Shown: positions 8,982-19,432 of the stretch, piece after piece
Numbering within the stretch: position 1 is the first letter of the stretch
Layout of the letters: every line of letters begins with the position of its first letter
Assembly (NCBI GenBank): GCA_903901425.1
Contig: CAIURC010000170.1
Span: 1 to 48,861, forward strand
Direction: 5' to 3'
DNA from: an uncultured Spartobacteria bacterium
Lineage (GTDB): Bacteria; Verrucomicrobiota; Verrucomicrobiia; Chthoniobacterales; Chthoniobacteraceae
DNA: 48,861 nucleotides
Notes under the pieces: model-generated
Seen by the model: the letters and a program-made list of their open reading frames with translations, nothing else
The model's database searches: none
Told to the model about the DNA's origin: nothing
Position numbers and translations under genes: made by a program

Positions 8982-9632
8982 TCAGCTCCGTGACAGGTCT
9001 GTCTGGCCTGGCTTTTCTGCAGGTTGCTCTGCGAGCACCCGGCGGGCGACGCGGCCCACGTAGACAATGACGCCAAAGATTGCAGCGCAGCCGAGGCCGC
9101 CAAAGAGTGTCTGCGCAGGAACTCCAAGTACCCGGGGTGCGTCTGCGGAGGCGTTGCTGCCCGTGATGGAACCGATCCAAACCATGAGAAGGTTGAGGGG
9201 CAGAATGGCCACCACCGTGGACAGAAGATAGGGCCAGAAGCGGACAGCGGTAAGCCCGTACGCGTAATTGGCGAACCCGAACGGGATTGGACAGAACCGG
9301 AGTAGAGCAATGATCCTCCAACCCTCCCGTCCGATCGCGGCGTCAATGAGGCGAAACCTCGGGTTACCCCCGATTTTCCGGAGCAGCAGACTGCGGGCGG
9401 TATGTCGGGAAATCAGGAAATTGGTGGCAGCGCCGAGGGCAGTTCCGAGAAAGACCGCGGAGATACCGCCTTGAAAACCAAAGAGCAGTCCGCCGGCGGC
9501 GGCGAGGGGCCCGATGGGAGCCATGAGCATCTGGGTCAGGGTTACTACGAGCGCGTACGCAACCGGACCGGCCCAGCCGAGGCTGTGAAAATGTTCTTGG
9601 GAGGATCGAATCCACTCGAGCAATGCGGCCAT
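8982..9632 (-). CDS. TVP38/TMEM64 (VTT-domain) membrane protein
   Basis: 216 aa from ATG 9632, supported by GAGAGGG 6 nt upstream; an upstream in-frame ATG at 9653 would place this ribosome site inside the gene, and the longer frame to 10208 runs antisense to ybeY. Several membrane segments are visible, with the VTT-domain features: a re-entrant GPLAAAGGLLFG region, TALGAATNFLISRH, and LLRFCPIPFGFANYAYGLT. Proteins of this family resemble DedA and are thought to move lipids or solutes across the inner membrane. It converges with the DUF1501 gene (59 bp between stops) and diverges from ybeY. No terminator is visible between the convergent genes. Confidence 0.85.
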   Translation of the reverse strand: MAALLEWIRSSQEHFHSLGWAGPVAYALVVTLTQMLMAPIGPLAAAGGLLFGFQGGISAVFLGTALGAATNFLISRHTARSLLLRKIGGNPRFRLIDAAIGREGWRIIALLRFCPIPFGFANYAYGLTAVRFWPYLLSTVVAILPLNLLMVWIGSITGSNASADAPRVLGVPAQTLFGGLGCAAIFGVIVYVGRVARRVLAEQPAEKPGQTDLSRS

Positions 9633-9722
9633 GTGAGACCCTCTCTCTGCCATAAATTGCCGCGATTGCAACCGATCAGAGCAGATCTGGTTTTGCCGCG
9701 GGAAATGGGGCACGCTCACCAG

Positions 9723-10181
9723 ATGCCTTCGATTCTCGTCTACAACCGGCAACGCCGGGTAAAAATCCCACTTCCTTGGCTGCGCCATGCCGCAACGACG
9801 GCACTTCCCCGGTGCATACCCCACTCGCGGGACGGGCGCGGTTCTCTGGCCCAGCTTTCTGAGGTGGAAGTGAGCGTGGTGTCTGACCGCACCATTGCCC
9901 AAGTGCATCTGGATTTCCTTGGGATCCCCGGTCCCACGGATGTGATCACGTTTGAGCATGGCGAGTTGGTGGTCAGCGCAGACACGGCCCGATCCAACGC
10001 CCTCGAGCACGGGACATCTCTGGAGGCGGAATTGCTGCTTTACATCATCCACGGCATGCTCCACCTCAATGGGTTCACGGACGAGCAGCGTGCCGAGGCG
10101 CGCCGGATGCACCGGGTGCAGGACCGGATCCTGGGCGAATGTCTGCTTGCCGCCCCCCCCAGCAACTTCCCCAAAACCTAG
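9723..10181 (+). CDS. ybeY: Endoribonuclease YbeY, rRNA maturation factor
   Basis: 152 aa from ATG 9723, which gives the family's usual start (MPSILVYNRQ). YbeY is a metal-dependent single-strand RNase needed for 16S rRNA 3' processing and ribosome quality control. Diagnostic stretches are GPTDVITFEHGEL and the zinc site HGMLHLNGFTDE. The third zinc ligand of the HGxLHLxGxDH motif is Asp here instead of His, a replacement also seen in other phyla, so activity is plausible. It begins the run ybeY, exported protein, clpS, DUF2017 (gaps 46, 3 and -1 bp). The frame is open upstream to 9402 but that part is antisense to the VTT gene. Confidence 0.88.
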   Translation: MPSILVYNRQRRVKIPLPWLRHAATTALPRCIPHSRDGRGSLAQLSEVEVSVVSDRTIAQVHLDFLGIPGPTDVITFEHGELVVSADTARSNALEHGTSLEAELLLYIIHGMLHLNGFTDEQRAEARRMHRVQDRILGECLLAAPPSNFPKT

Positions 10182-10227
10182 GAATCCAAACCGGATCTCC
10201 CTCCCCACCGTTTCTCCTCATTCCTCC

Positions 10228-11292
10228 ATGAAACAAAAAGCCCGTCTCGCGTTTCCGATTGTCACGGCAGCCCTTGGCCTTCTGGTATCTGGGGGTGCCC
10301 TTCGAGCCCAGCAGGACGGGCCGCCGGTGGATGTGCAGCAACTTCTCCAAGCCTTGAAGGGGTTGAAGGAGCAGCAGGTGGCTCAGGCCAAGGCGATCCG
10401 TCAAAAGGCGATTCAAGACATCTCCGGAGCGGCAGCGAGCGGTTCGGTGGCGGCATCCGCATGGGAGGAGGCAGTCCGTCAGGTTCAGTTTCAGGGGGCC
10501 TCCAAGGAGGGGGCGCAGTTCCGGGAATGGAAGGAGCGCGAGGGAGATGCTCTGGGGGAGAAGGAGGTCCAGAGCGCGGCGCGGCTCCATTTCAACTGGA
10601 TGGTGATCACTCTGCAGCGTTCCGGGGGAGCGCAGGTCAAGGATTTGATGCCGGCAGTGTTGCAGCACATCGGGGGGGTTCTCCAGGACCGCGTCGCGGC
10701 AGAGGCACTCGACGAGCGGATCAAGCATGAACGGGAAATGGCGCAGACAGGCAAACGGCCCGGTGGCAAGGACAAGCGCAAAGACGATGAGTTGGCCAAG
10801 CGGATGCATGACCACATCCTCAATGGCTCGCTCGCGGGCGGGGCTCCTGCCCAGGCCCTCAAGATCCGGGAATTGCTCTCGGTACAGAGCTGGGAAATGA
10901 GTCCCGGGAATGTGGACGGCATCTATCAGAACGTGGTGTTGCCCGAGTTCCGGGCGACCCGGGATCCGCGGCTCATGGACTACTGGGAGATGAAGCTCAA
11001 GCGGGAGTCCGAGGCAGCCGGCAAAGCAAAGCTTGCGTACGAGACCGAGCGGTTCAACCAAGTGCGCAAGCCGGAACTGCTCTGGCAGCGGGCGCAGGAC
11101 ATGCTGGTGCTGGGCTTGAAAAACCGGGGGCTCGGCGAGATGCTCAACCTGATTAAGGCGCATCCGGCGCACCCGAACTGTGCGGGATGGATCGCGTCTC
11201 TGGAGAAGATTCTGATGCCGGCGGAGTCTGGCACGGCAGGGAGTGGAACAGGAGAGTCCATTCGGGGTGGCGATCCCGTTCAAAAGGAGTAG
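10228..11292 (+). CDS. Exported helical protein of unknown function
   Basis: 354 aa from ATG 10228, which gives a clean signal peptide (basic MKQKAR, hydrophobic core, ALRAQ cleavage at about residue 26). The mature part is rich in Gln, Glu, Lys and Ala and predicted mainly helical, with several KEQQVAQAKA-like stretches and no motif I recognise; it has no transmembrane segment after the signal. The Gly/Ser/Thr-rich tail is probably disordered. It sits between ybeY and clpS, and its last codons contain the clpS ribosome-binding site, so the two are translationally linked. The frame extends upstream into ybeY, but that extension is not protein-like. Confidence 0.7.
   Translation: MKQKARLAFPIVTAALGLLVSGGALRAQQDGPPVDVQQLLQALKGLKEQQVAQAKAIRQKAIQDISGAAASGSVAASAWEEAVRQVQFQGASKEGAQFREWKEREGDALGEKEVQSAARLHFNWMVITLQRSGGAQVKDLMPAVLQHIGGVLQDRVAAEALDERIKHEREMAQTGKRPGGKDKRKDDELAKRMHDHILNGSLAGGAPAQALKIRELLSVQSWEMSPGNVDGIYQNVVLPEFRATRDPRLMDYWEMKLKRESEAAGKAKLAYETERFNQVRKPELLWQRAQDMLVLGLKNRGLGEMLNLIKAHPAHPNCAGWIASLEKILMPAESGTAGSGTGESIRGGDPVQKE
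11285..11289 (+). promoter_or_regulatory. Ribosome-binding site deciding the clpS start
   Basis: AGGAG lies inside the last codons of the upstream gene, 6 nt before GTG 11296 and 15 nt before ATG 11305. The spacing favours the GTG as clpS start. Confidence 0.6.
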
Positions 11293-11295
11293 ACT

Positions 11296-11601
11296 GTGCG
11301 GGGTATGGCCCTCGCAGATCCCACAGAGCAGACGCAGGTATTGGAACGGGTGGCAGACCAGGTGGACCTCCCGTGGAATGTCGTGGCGCACAACGATCCG
11401 GTGAACTTGATGAGTTATGTGACCCGTGTTTTCCAGAAGGTGTTTGGTTACTCCAAGGAGCGGGCCCGCAAACACATGCTGGAGGTGCATCACCGGGGGC
11501 GTTCGGTGGTCTGGACGGGCATGCGGGAACCGGCTGAGGCGTATATCCAGAAACTTCACGGCCATCTCATTTTGGCGACCTTGGAGAGGGCGGAACGCTG
11601 A
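11296..11601 (+). CDS. clpS: ClpS, adaptor of the ClpAP protease
   Basis: 101 aa. ClpS delivers N-degron substrates to ClpA/ClpP. Recognised by NVVAHNDPVNLMSYV (the NDD-type substrate pocket), VFGYSKERARKHMLEVHHRG and the C-terminal ClpA-docking helix AEAYIQKLHGHLI. GTG 11296 is preferred because of its AGGAG; ATG 11305 is the alternative and loses only three residues. It starts 3 bp after the exported-protein stop and overlaps the next start by one base (TGATG). Unlike in proteobacteria, clpA is not next door. Confidence 0.92.
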   Translation: MRGMALADPTEQTQVLERVADQVDLPWNVVAHNDPVNLMSYVTRVFQKVFGYSKERARKHMLEVHHRGRSVVWTGMREPAEAYIQKLHGHLILATLERAER

Positions 11602-12107
11602 TGAGGTTTCAACTCGAACAGGAAGGCCCGCTCCGGGTCACGGAGGTGGACCCGGTGGAGATGGAGTTTCTGATGCAGATTCCGGGAATTGCGAGAACCG
11701 AGGACCCGGCTGCCAAGGCCCGGATTTTTGCTTCGCCCGGAGGGGACAAGGAACTTGAGGAAGATTGGGAGGCGTTTGTGCGGCCGGAACTCGAGGAGCA
11801 TTTTGAGGGGGCTCTGGAAGCAATGGAGTCCGATTTGGCGGGGGTGCGCCGGGTAAAAGGCACAGCTTCATTTGCGATTGAACCCGGGCACTGGGAACAC
11901 TGGCTGACAGGGTTAAACCAAGCGCGTCTGGTTCTCTGGGCGGAACACCGGCTCACGGATTCAGAGATGATTGAGGAAAGTGAAATTGCAGATCCGCAGC
12001 GGGCCACGGCTTTGTTTGCGATGAACCTCTACGGGTTTTTGCAGGAAATCCTGTTGCGCGTGCTGGGGGAGGCGGAATCTGGGGAGGACCCGGAGATCGG
12101 GGGGTAA
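11601..12107 (+). CDS. DUF2017-like protein downstream of clpS
   Basis: 168 aa. Its ATG uses the last base of the clpS stop codon (TGATG), so it is translationally coupled to clpS. It is acidic and helical, with a C-terminal DPQRATALFAMNLYGFLQE region. In several phyla a DUF2017 gene follows clpS; position, size and C-terminal pattern fit that family. Its role is unknown, perhaps in N-degron proteolysis by association. It has no signal peptide or membrane segment, so is cytoplasmic. Confidence 0.72.
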   Translation: MRFQLEQEGPLRVTEVDPVEMEFLMQIPGIARTEDPAAKARIFASPGGDKELEEDWEAFVRPELEEHFEGALEAMESDLAGVRRVKGTASFAIEPGHWEHWLTGLNQARLVLWAEHRLTDSEMIEESEIADPQRATALFAMNLYGFLQEILLRVLGEAESGEDPEIGG

Positions 12108-12138
12108 ACGTTTTTTTCCCTAAATCTGAAAGAATCCC

Positions 12139-12167
12139 TTGCGCGGTCGGCGGTGCCTGCTTATGGT
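12139..12167 (+). promoter_or_regulatory. Candidate sigma-70 promoter for tRNA-Leu(GAG)
   Basis: TTGCGC (12139-12144), a 17-nt spacer and TATGGT (12162-12167), ending 37 bp before the mature tRNA. Spacing is ideal; both boxes deviate moderately from consensus. Confidence 0.45.
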
Positions 12168-12204
12168 GCGCCTCCCCGTTTCCTTAGGGAAACTTCTGGA
12201 TATT

Positions 12205-12286
12205 GCTCGAGTGGTGGAATTGGCAGACACGTACGTTTGAGGGGCGTATGGCGAAAGCCGTGCGGGTTCAAGTCCCGCCTCGAGCA
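12205..12286 (+). tRNA. tRNA-Leu (anticodon GAG)
   Basis: 82 nt including the discriminator base, CCA not encoded. Acceptor GCTCGAG pairs perfectly with CTCGAGC. The anticodon stem is TACGT/GCGTA around loop TTGAGGG, giving GAG, which reads CUC. A long variable arm (TGGCGAAAGCCGT) and T arm GCGGG-TTCAAGT-CCCGC confirm a class II leucine tRNA. Confidence 0.95.
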
Positions 12287-12300
12287 CTCCAACTCCACGG

Positions 12301-12324
12301 CCCAATCTGATCTTGGGGTTTTTT
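12301..12324 (+). terminator. Possible terminator of tRNA-Leu(GAG)
   Basis: Short stem CCCAA/TTGGG with a 7-nt loop, followed by G and six T. The stem is weak, but its place 14 bp after the tRNA fits. Confidence 0.5.
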
Positions 12325-12332
12325 GAGTTCCG

Positions 12333-12377
12333 ATGGACTCTATGGACTCTATGGACTCTATGGACTCTATGGACTCT
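12333..12377. repeat. Five tandem copies of a 9-bp unit (ATGGACTCT)
   Basis: Five exact head-to-tail copies at 12333, 12342, 12351, 12360 and 12369. The unit is a multiple of three and stop-free, so it gives Met-Asp-Ser repeats on the plus strand, but I see no convincing gene around it. It is likely a variable-number repeat in the gap between the tRNA and the next gene. Confidence 0.9.
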
Positions 12378-12588
12378 CCCGCACTGCGGTTCTGCCTCAT
12401 CCCGGGTCAAATTCAGGCCAGCGACGACTCCTCAGGACACGGTCTTTCCAGGCCGATGAGCGCTGTTGCCAACGCTCCTGAGAAAGGCGCCCATCAGAGG
12501 GCTCTCCATTCAGCGGAGCCCCGAGGAACTCTGAATGCTTCAGTTTTCTCCTAATTTTGGCTAATTTTCCGGGTGAACTCTTCCTGTA
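12378..12588. other. Rest of gap before second DUF1549 gene
   Basis: Together with the terminator and tandem repeat, the gene-free gap is 302 bp (12287-12588). No protein-like frame. The AT-richer end (12545-12575) may hold the promoter of the DUF1549 gene, but no clear boxes are visible. Confidence 0.4.
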
Positions 12589-15441
12589 ATGCAATGGCTT
12601 AACCCGATTTGGTTGTTTTCCATTCCGGCAACTGCCCTAGCGGCTGTTTCCCCGGAACAGGTGGAGTTTTTTGAACGGGAGGTGCGTCCTGTTCTGGCCG
12701 ACCAGTGCTACAGTTGCCACGGCGCGGAAAAACAGAAGGCGGAGTTGCGCCTGGATTCCCGGGAAGCGGTCCTCAAGGGAGGGGACGGTGGAGCCGTGGT
12801 GGTTCTTGGGAAACCGGAGGAAAGCAGCCTGATCAAAAGCATTCGGCACGAGGGCGACTCCAAAATGCCCGCCAAGGCCCCCAAACTTAGCGACCCGCAA
12901 ATCACAGCGTTGACGGAATGGGTCCGGATGGGTGTTCCGTGGCCGGAGGGTGAGACCCGGAAACTTTCCAACGCGGAAAGAGCAGCCCGGGAGCACTGGG
13001 CGTTTCAGCCCGTGGCAAACCCAGCCGTGCCGGAAGGAGGCAAGGCCTGGGCAGAGGGCGGGAATGCGATTGACGGATTCCTTGGAGCGCAGTTGGGGAA
13101 GCAGGGGCTCAAGGGGTCGGCCCGGGCCAGTCGCCGGACGCTGATCCGGAGACTGACCTTCGACCTGACGGGGTTGCCCCCGACGCTGGCGGAAATCCGG
13201 GACTACGAATCCGATAGCTCGGGTGAAGATGCGGCCTATGGGCGGGTTGTGGACCGTCTTTTGGCCTCGCCGCGGTACGGGGAGCGCTGGGGGCGCCACT
13301 GGCTGGATGTGGCACGCTATGCGGACACCCGGGGCTACCTTGCCGGTGGCGTGGAGAGAAAGTTCCCGTTTTCTTACACCTACCGGGACTGGGTGGTGGA
13401 AGCGTTCAACACCGACCTGCCCTACAACCGGTTTGTGGAGTTGCAGCTTGCAGCGGACAAGATCGGGGGAGACAAGCGGCACTTGGCGGCCCTCGGATTC
13501 CTGACCGTAGGCAGACGTTTCCTCAACAGTGTGCATGACGTCATCGACGACCGGATCGACGTGGTGACCCGGGGCCTGCTGGGAATGACCACAGCCTGTG
13601 CCCGTTGCCATGATCACAAGTTTGATCCGATTCCGCAGAAGGATTACTACGCGCTGCATGGGGTGTTTATGTCCAGCACGGAGCCCGAGACGTCCGACCT
13701 GCCCGAAATCTCGGATCTGCCCCACACGCCGGCCTATGTGGAGGCGCGGGCAAAAATTCACGCGGAGTTGGCGGCATTTCATGAGCGGCGTGGGGCGGAG
13801 ATCGCGTTGTTGCTGAACGTGGGATCAGGCGGATTGGTGAATTTGCCAGATGGGGCTGTGGACACGCTGCTCCGGGGAAATCTCGGAACGACCCGGGTCC
13901 GGAATGAATCCACCGCGCTGCGGAACAAACTCGTGCGACTGGAGGCCGGGCCGGATGCGCCTCCGCGGGCGATGGTGCTGCAGGACAAAACCGAGCCGGT
14001 CAATTCCCGCGTCTTTATCCGGGGCAACCCATCCCGGCCGGGGGATGTGGTGCCGCGTCGTTTCCTTTCGGTGCTCAGCAGTGGGAATCCCAAGCCCTTC
14101 ACCGAGGGAAGCGGCAGGCTGGAACTGGCGCGTGCGATCACCGACCGCGCCAACCCGCTCACCGCCCGGGTTTGGGTCAACCGGGTTTGGGCGCACCACT
14201 TCGGGTCGGGTCTGGTGCGCACCCCGGGGGATTTTGGAACCAAAGGAGACGCCCCGACCCATCCCGAACTGCTGGACTGGCTGGCGAACTGGTTCATGGA
14301 AAACGGCTGGTCGGTCAAAGCTCTGCACCGGTTGATTCTGCAGTCCTCGGCCTACCGGCAGGTGTCCGATTTAAATCCGGAAGGAGTGCAGCGCGATCCG
14401 GAGAACCGCCTGCTGTGGCGGATGAACCGCAAGCGCCTCGAATTTGAGGCACTCCGGGATTCGCTTTTGGAGGTGGCGGGGGAACTGGAACACGCAACGG
14501 GCGGGCGGCCAGTGGATCTGGAGGGTCCCAAACCCTCCCTGCGCCGGACCATCTACGGATTTGTGGACCGCCAGAATCTCCCGGGTTTTTTCAGAACTTT
14601 CGACTTTGCCAACCCCGACACAAGCACTCCGCTGCGCCACCAGACCACGGTGCCACAACAGGCCCTTTTTATGCTCAACAGCCCGTTTGTGCTCGACCGC
14701 GCCCGGGCAACGGTGGCCGCCGAGGCGTTTGCCCGCTCGGACTTTTCAGAGTGGCAAGTTCAGGATTTGTACCACCGAGTTTTCGCAAGGGACGCTGAAC
14801 CGTGGGAGGTGGAGGCAGGCCTTGCATTTCTCCAACAACAGGCGCCTCCGCAGAGCGTTGAACCGGTATGGACCTACGGCTACGGTGGCTGGGATTCCGC
14901 CACAGGAAAGATCGTCTTTCAAAAACTGCCCGTGTTCGGGAAGTCGGGCTGGCAGGGGGGCAACACTTACCCGGACAAAGTCCATGGGTTTGTCAGCCTG
15001 AACGCTTCCGGCGGCCACACCGGCAGGGATCCAATGCACTCGCCAATCCGGCGCTGGAAAAGCCCGGATTCCGGCGTTCTTGAGTTGACCGGGAGACTGG
15101 AAAAGCCGGGGCCGGGCGGGGACGGAGTCAGGGTCCGGGTGGTTTCGAGCGCCCGCGGCATTCTGGGGGAATGGGTGGCAGCCCCGGGCGCCGGGGAGGC
15201 AACCCATCTCGCGGGCATCCCGGTGGCCCAAGGCGAGTGCCTCGATTTCGTCGCAGACTGCCGAGAGAACGACAACTCGGACACTTTTAAATGGGAACTC
15301 GAGCTGCGGACCGGGTTTGGAGTGTGGAATTCGCGCCGGGATTTTTCGGGTCCGGAGTCCGTGGAATCCAAACCTCCGGGTCCGTGGGCCCGGTACGCCC
15401 AGATGCTTCTGGCCGCAAACGAGTTTACTTTTGTTGACTGA
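12589..15441 (+). CDS. PSCyt1-DUF1549-DUF1553 secreted protein with inserted beta domain
   Basis: 950 aa. Signal peptide (FSIPATALAAV), then a PSCyt1 cytochrome-like domain (about 22-118) with heme motif C40-YS-C43-H44 and possible axial M93. DUF1549 spans about 159-360 with a second CxxCH (C337-C340-H341), DUF1553 about 505-760 (NPLTARVWVNRVWAHHFG). Near the end of DUF1553 a domain of about 150 residues (about 757-910; VWTYGYGGWD, HSPIRRWKSPDSGVLELTG) is inserted, with a beta-sandwich look, before the family's normal C-terminus YAQMLLAANEFTFVD resumes. Presumed periplasmic; reaction unknown, redox or glycan-related roles have been proposed for the family. The DUF1501 partner starts 18 bp downstream, so an operon is very likely. 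Confidence 0.92.
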   Translation: MQWLNPIWLFSIPATALAAVSPEQVEFFEREVRPVLADQCYSCHGAEKQKAELRLDSREAVLKGGDGGAVVVLGKPEESSLIKSIRHEGDSKMPAKAPKLSDPQITALTEWVRMGVPWPEGETRKLSNAERAAREHWAFQPVANPAVPEGGKAWAEGGNAIDGFLGAQLGKQGLKGSARASRRTLIRRLTFDLTGLPPTLAEIRDYESDSSGEDAAYGRVVDRLLASPRYGERWGRHWLDVARYADTRGYLAGGVERKFPFSYTYRDWVVEAFNTDLPYNRFVELQLAADKIGGDKRHLAALGFLTVGRRFLNSVHDVIDDRIDVVTRGLLGMTTACARCHDHKFDPIPQKDYYALHGVFMSSTEPETSDLPEISDLPHTPAYVEARAKIHAELAAFHERRGAEIALLLNVGSGGLVNLPDGAVDTLLRGNLGTTRVRNESTALRNKLVRLEAGPDAPPRAMVLQDKTEPVNSRVFIRGNPSRPGDVVPRRFLSVLSSGNPKPFTEGSGRLELARAITDRANPLTARVWVNRVWAHHFGSGLVRTPGDFGTKGDAPTHPELLDWLANWFMENGWSVKALHRLILQSSAYRQVSDLNPEGVQRDPENRLLWRMNRKRLEFEALRDSLLEVAGELEHATGGRPVDLEGPKPSLRRTIYGFVDRQNLPGFFRTFDFANPDTSTPLRHQTTVPQQALFMLNSPFVLDRARATVAAEAFARSDFSEWQVQDLYHRVFARDAEPWEVEAGLAFLQQQAPPQSVEPVWTYGYGGWDSATGKIVFQKLPVFGKSGWQGGNTYPDKVHGFVSLNASGGHTGRDPMHSPIRRWKSPDSGVLELTGRLEKPGPGGDGVRVRVVSSARGILGEWVAAPGAGEATHLAGIPVAQGECLDFVADCRENDNSDTFKWELELRTGFGVWNSRRDFSGPESVESKPPGPWARYAQMLLAANEFTFVD

Positions 15442-15459
15442 TCCAAAGCCTTTTTCCGC

Positions 15460-18068
<2,609 letters not shown>

Positions 18069-18087
18069 CACGGCTGCATTCCAATTC

Positions 18088-18121
18088 CGGCGCCCTCTCA
18101 CAAGGAGGGCGCCGTTTTTTT
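18088..18121 (+). terminator. Rho-independent terminator of gap
   Basis: Perfect 10-bp stem (CGGCGCCCTC 18088-18097 with GAGGGCGCCG 18105-18114), 7-nt loop, then seven T. It begins 20 bp after the gap stop codon. Confidence 0.93.
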
Positions 18122-18152
18122 ACCATCTCAGGCTCCCGGCAGCCCGTGCCCA

Positions 18153-18347
18153 CTATTGGGGCATGATCGCACTCAGATCCGTCTCTGCCCACGGCTCAAA
18201 AAGCGGCAACCGCGCATCCTCCGATTCCCATCCCAGCAGATAGCGCATCCGAGGTTTGGTGTGGCCACTCCTTGGGATCCGGATCGAACCGTCTGCCTGA
18301 ATAGAAAACGGGGGAGTGACCCCATCCTCCTCCTGGAGTTGAAACAC
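18153..18347 (-). CDS. Possible small gene or gene remnant
   Basis: 64 aa from GTG 18347. The residues look protein-like (FSIQADGSIRIPRS, LPLFEPWAETDLSAI), and the same frame remains open and protein-like back to 18404, seven bases after the hydrolase stop, without an ATG or GTG there and without a ribosome site. It may be a short gene with an unusual start, or the 3' remnant of a longer gene. No family recognised. If not coding, the 342 bp between gap and the hydrolase hold only the gap terminator. Confidence 0.3.
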   Translation of the reverse strand: MFQLQEEDGVTPPFSIQADGSIRIPRSGHTKPRMRYLLGWESEDARLPLFEPWAETDLSAIMPQ

Positions 18348-18410
18348 AGGCCGGGCGGAGGCGACCTCTGACGGGTTCCGGCGAAGGACAATATCGGGCG
18401 GTGCTCAGGC

Positions 18411-19370
18411 TCACGGGACGTGCAGATTCAGAAATTCCGGGACCCGGGTTGCGGTCCACTGGCTTCTGGGCGAGGAAAGAAAGCCCACATGCCCGCCGGA
18501 ATCGGGTGCCTCCAGATGGAGCAGGGGATGGCGGGATGCCAGTGCCTCTGGGAAACACCCCGGAGTGAGCAGGGGATCGTTCCGCGCATTCAGCACCAGG
18601 GTTGGGATTGGGATCCGATCCAAGGAGTGGAGAGCGCTGGATTTTTCCCAGTACTCCTCGGCACTTGCAAATCCGTGCAGAGGGGCCGTGAACCGCCCAT
18701 CGAACTCTTCAAAGGTCTGAACATGGTCGAGTCGGCGAATGTCGATCTGGCCCGGAAACTGCCGGTCCTTGGCCCGGATTTTCTGGCGTAACGTCTGAAG
18801 AAAACGGTGCCGGTAGATGCCGTTGTGAGGCGTTTGGTCGAGGGCGAGGGCAGTTGCCCTCAAATCGATCGGCGCTGAGATGGCCACAGCAGCCTGAACT
18901 TCGTGCGCGAAAAACGGGCCGGTCAGGTACTGGAGAAGCAGGTTGGCCCCCAGGCTGAATCCGATCAGAGCCAAGGTCGAATACCCCCGTCTGGCGCGCT
19001 GGACCACTGCAGCTAGGTCCTCAGTGGCTCCCGCATGGTAGAACCGGAGCAACCGGTTGGGAACCGGGCCGCACCCCCGAAAGTTCCAAGCCAGCACATC
19101 CCAGCCGGCAGCCTCCAGAGCCCTTGCCATCTCCCGGACGTAGGGCGCACCCCAGTCTCCTTCCAGCCCATGACACAGAATCGCCAGACGCTGCACCGAG
19201 CGCCGGCCCCACGCCAGAGTCAGAAAGTCACCGTCCGGCAGCTCCAAGGTCTCAAGATTGGACGGTGTCCAAGCCCTGCTGCCGATCCCAAACGCGGCAG
19301 GCAAAACAGTCTGCAGATGCCCGGGGTGCAGCCAGCGCGGCGGGCGAAATCTGGATTCCACCAAAGGCAC
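18411..19370 (-). CDS. Alpha/beta hydrolase, YheT/ABHD1-3 type
   Basis: 319 aa from GTG 19370. Typical of the UPF0017/YheT hydrolases: N-terminal PPRWLHPGHLQTVLPA, the oxyanion-side ILCHGLEGDWGAPYVR, WNFRGCG, the nucleophile elbow GFSLGAN, the acid in LNARNDPLLTPG and the His in SGGHVGF. The catalytic triad Ser-Asp-His is intact. Members are carboxylesterase or lipase-like enzymes of uncertain substrate. It lies 62 bp downstream of the ThuA-like gene on the same strand and may share its transcript. No signal peptide, so cytoplasmic. No strong ribosome site. Confidence 0.9.
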   Translation of the reverse strand: MPLVESRFRPPRWLHPGHLQTVLPAAFGIGSRAWTPSNLETLELPDGDFLTLAWGRRSVQRLAILCHGLEGDWGAPYVREMARALEAAGWDVLAWNFRGCGPVPNRLLRFYHAGATEDLAAVVQRARRGYSTLALIGFSLGANLLLQYLTGPFFAHEVQAAVAISAPIDLRATALALDQTPHNGIYRHRFLQTLRQKIRAKDRQFPGQIDIRRLDHVQTFEEFDGRFTAPLHGFASAEEYWEKSSALHSLDRIPIPTLVLNARNDPLLTPGCFPEALASRHPLLHLEAPDSGGHVGFLSSPRSQWTATRVPEFLNLHVP

Positions 19371-19432
19371 GGGATCAAAAAGCAGCCCCGGAGATTTTTC
19401 CGGGAGAAGTTTCGGTGAGACTTGTGACGCGT

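Noticed and set aside
9402-9722. Upstream extension of ybeY
   Set aside because: Antisense to the VTT gene; YbeY proteins start as at 9723.
12333-12377. CRISPR array
   Set aside because: The 9-bp units are adjacent without spacers and no cas gene is near.
12120-12410. Minus-strand frame with HRVHRV repeats
   Set aside because: Runs through a tRNA and the tandem repeat; composition comes from the repeat.
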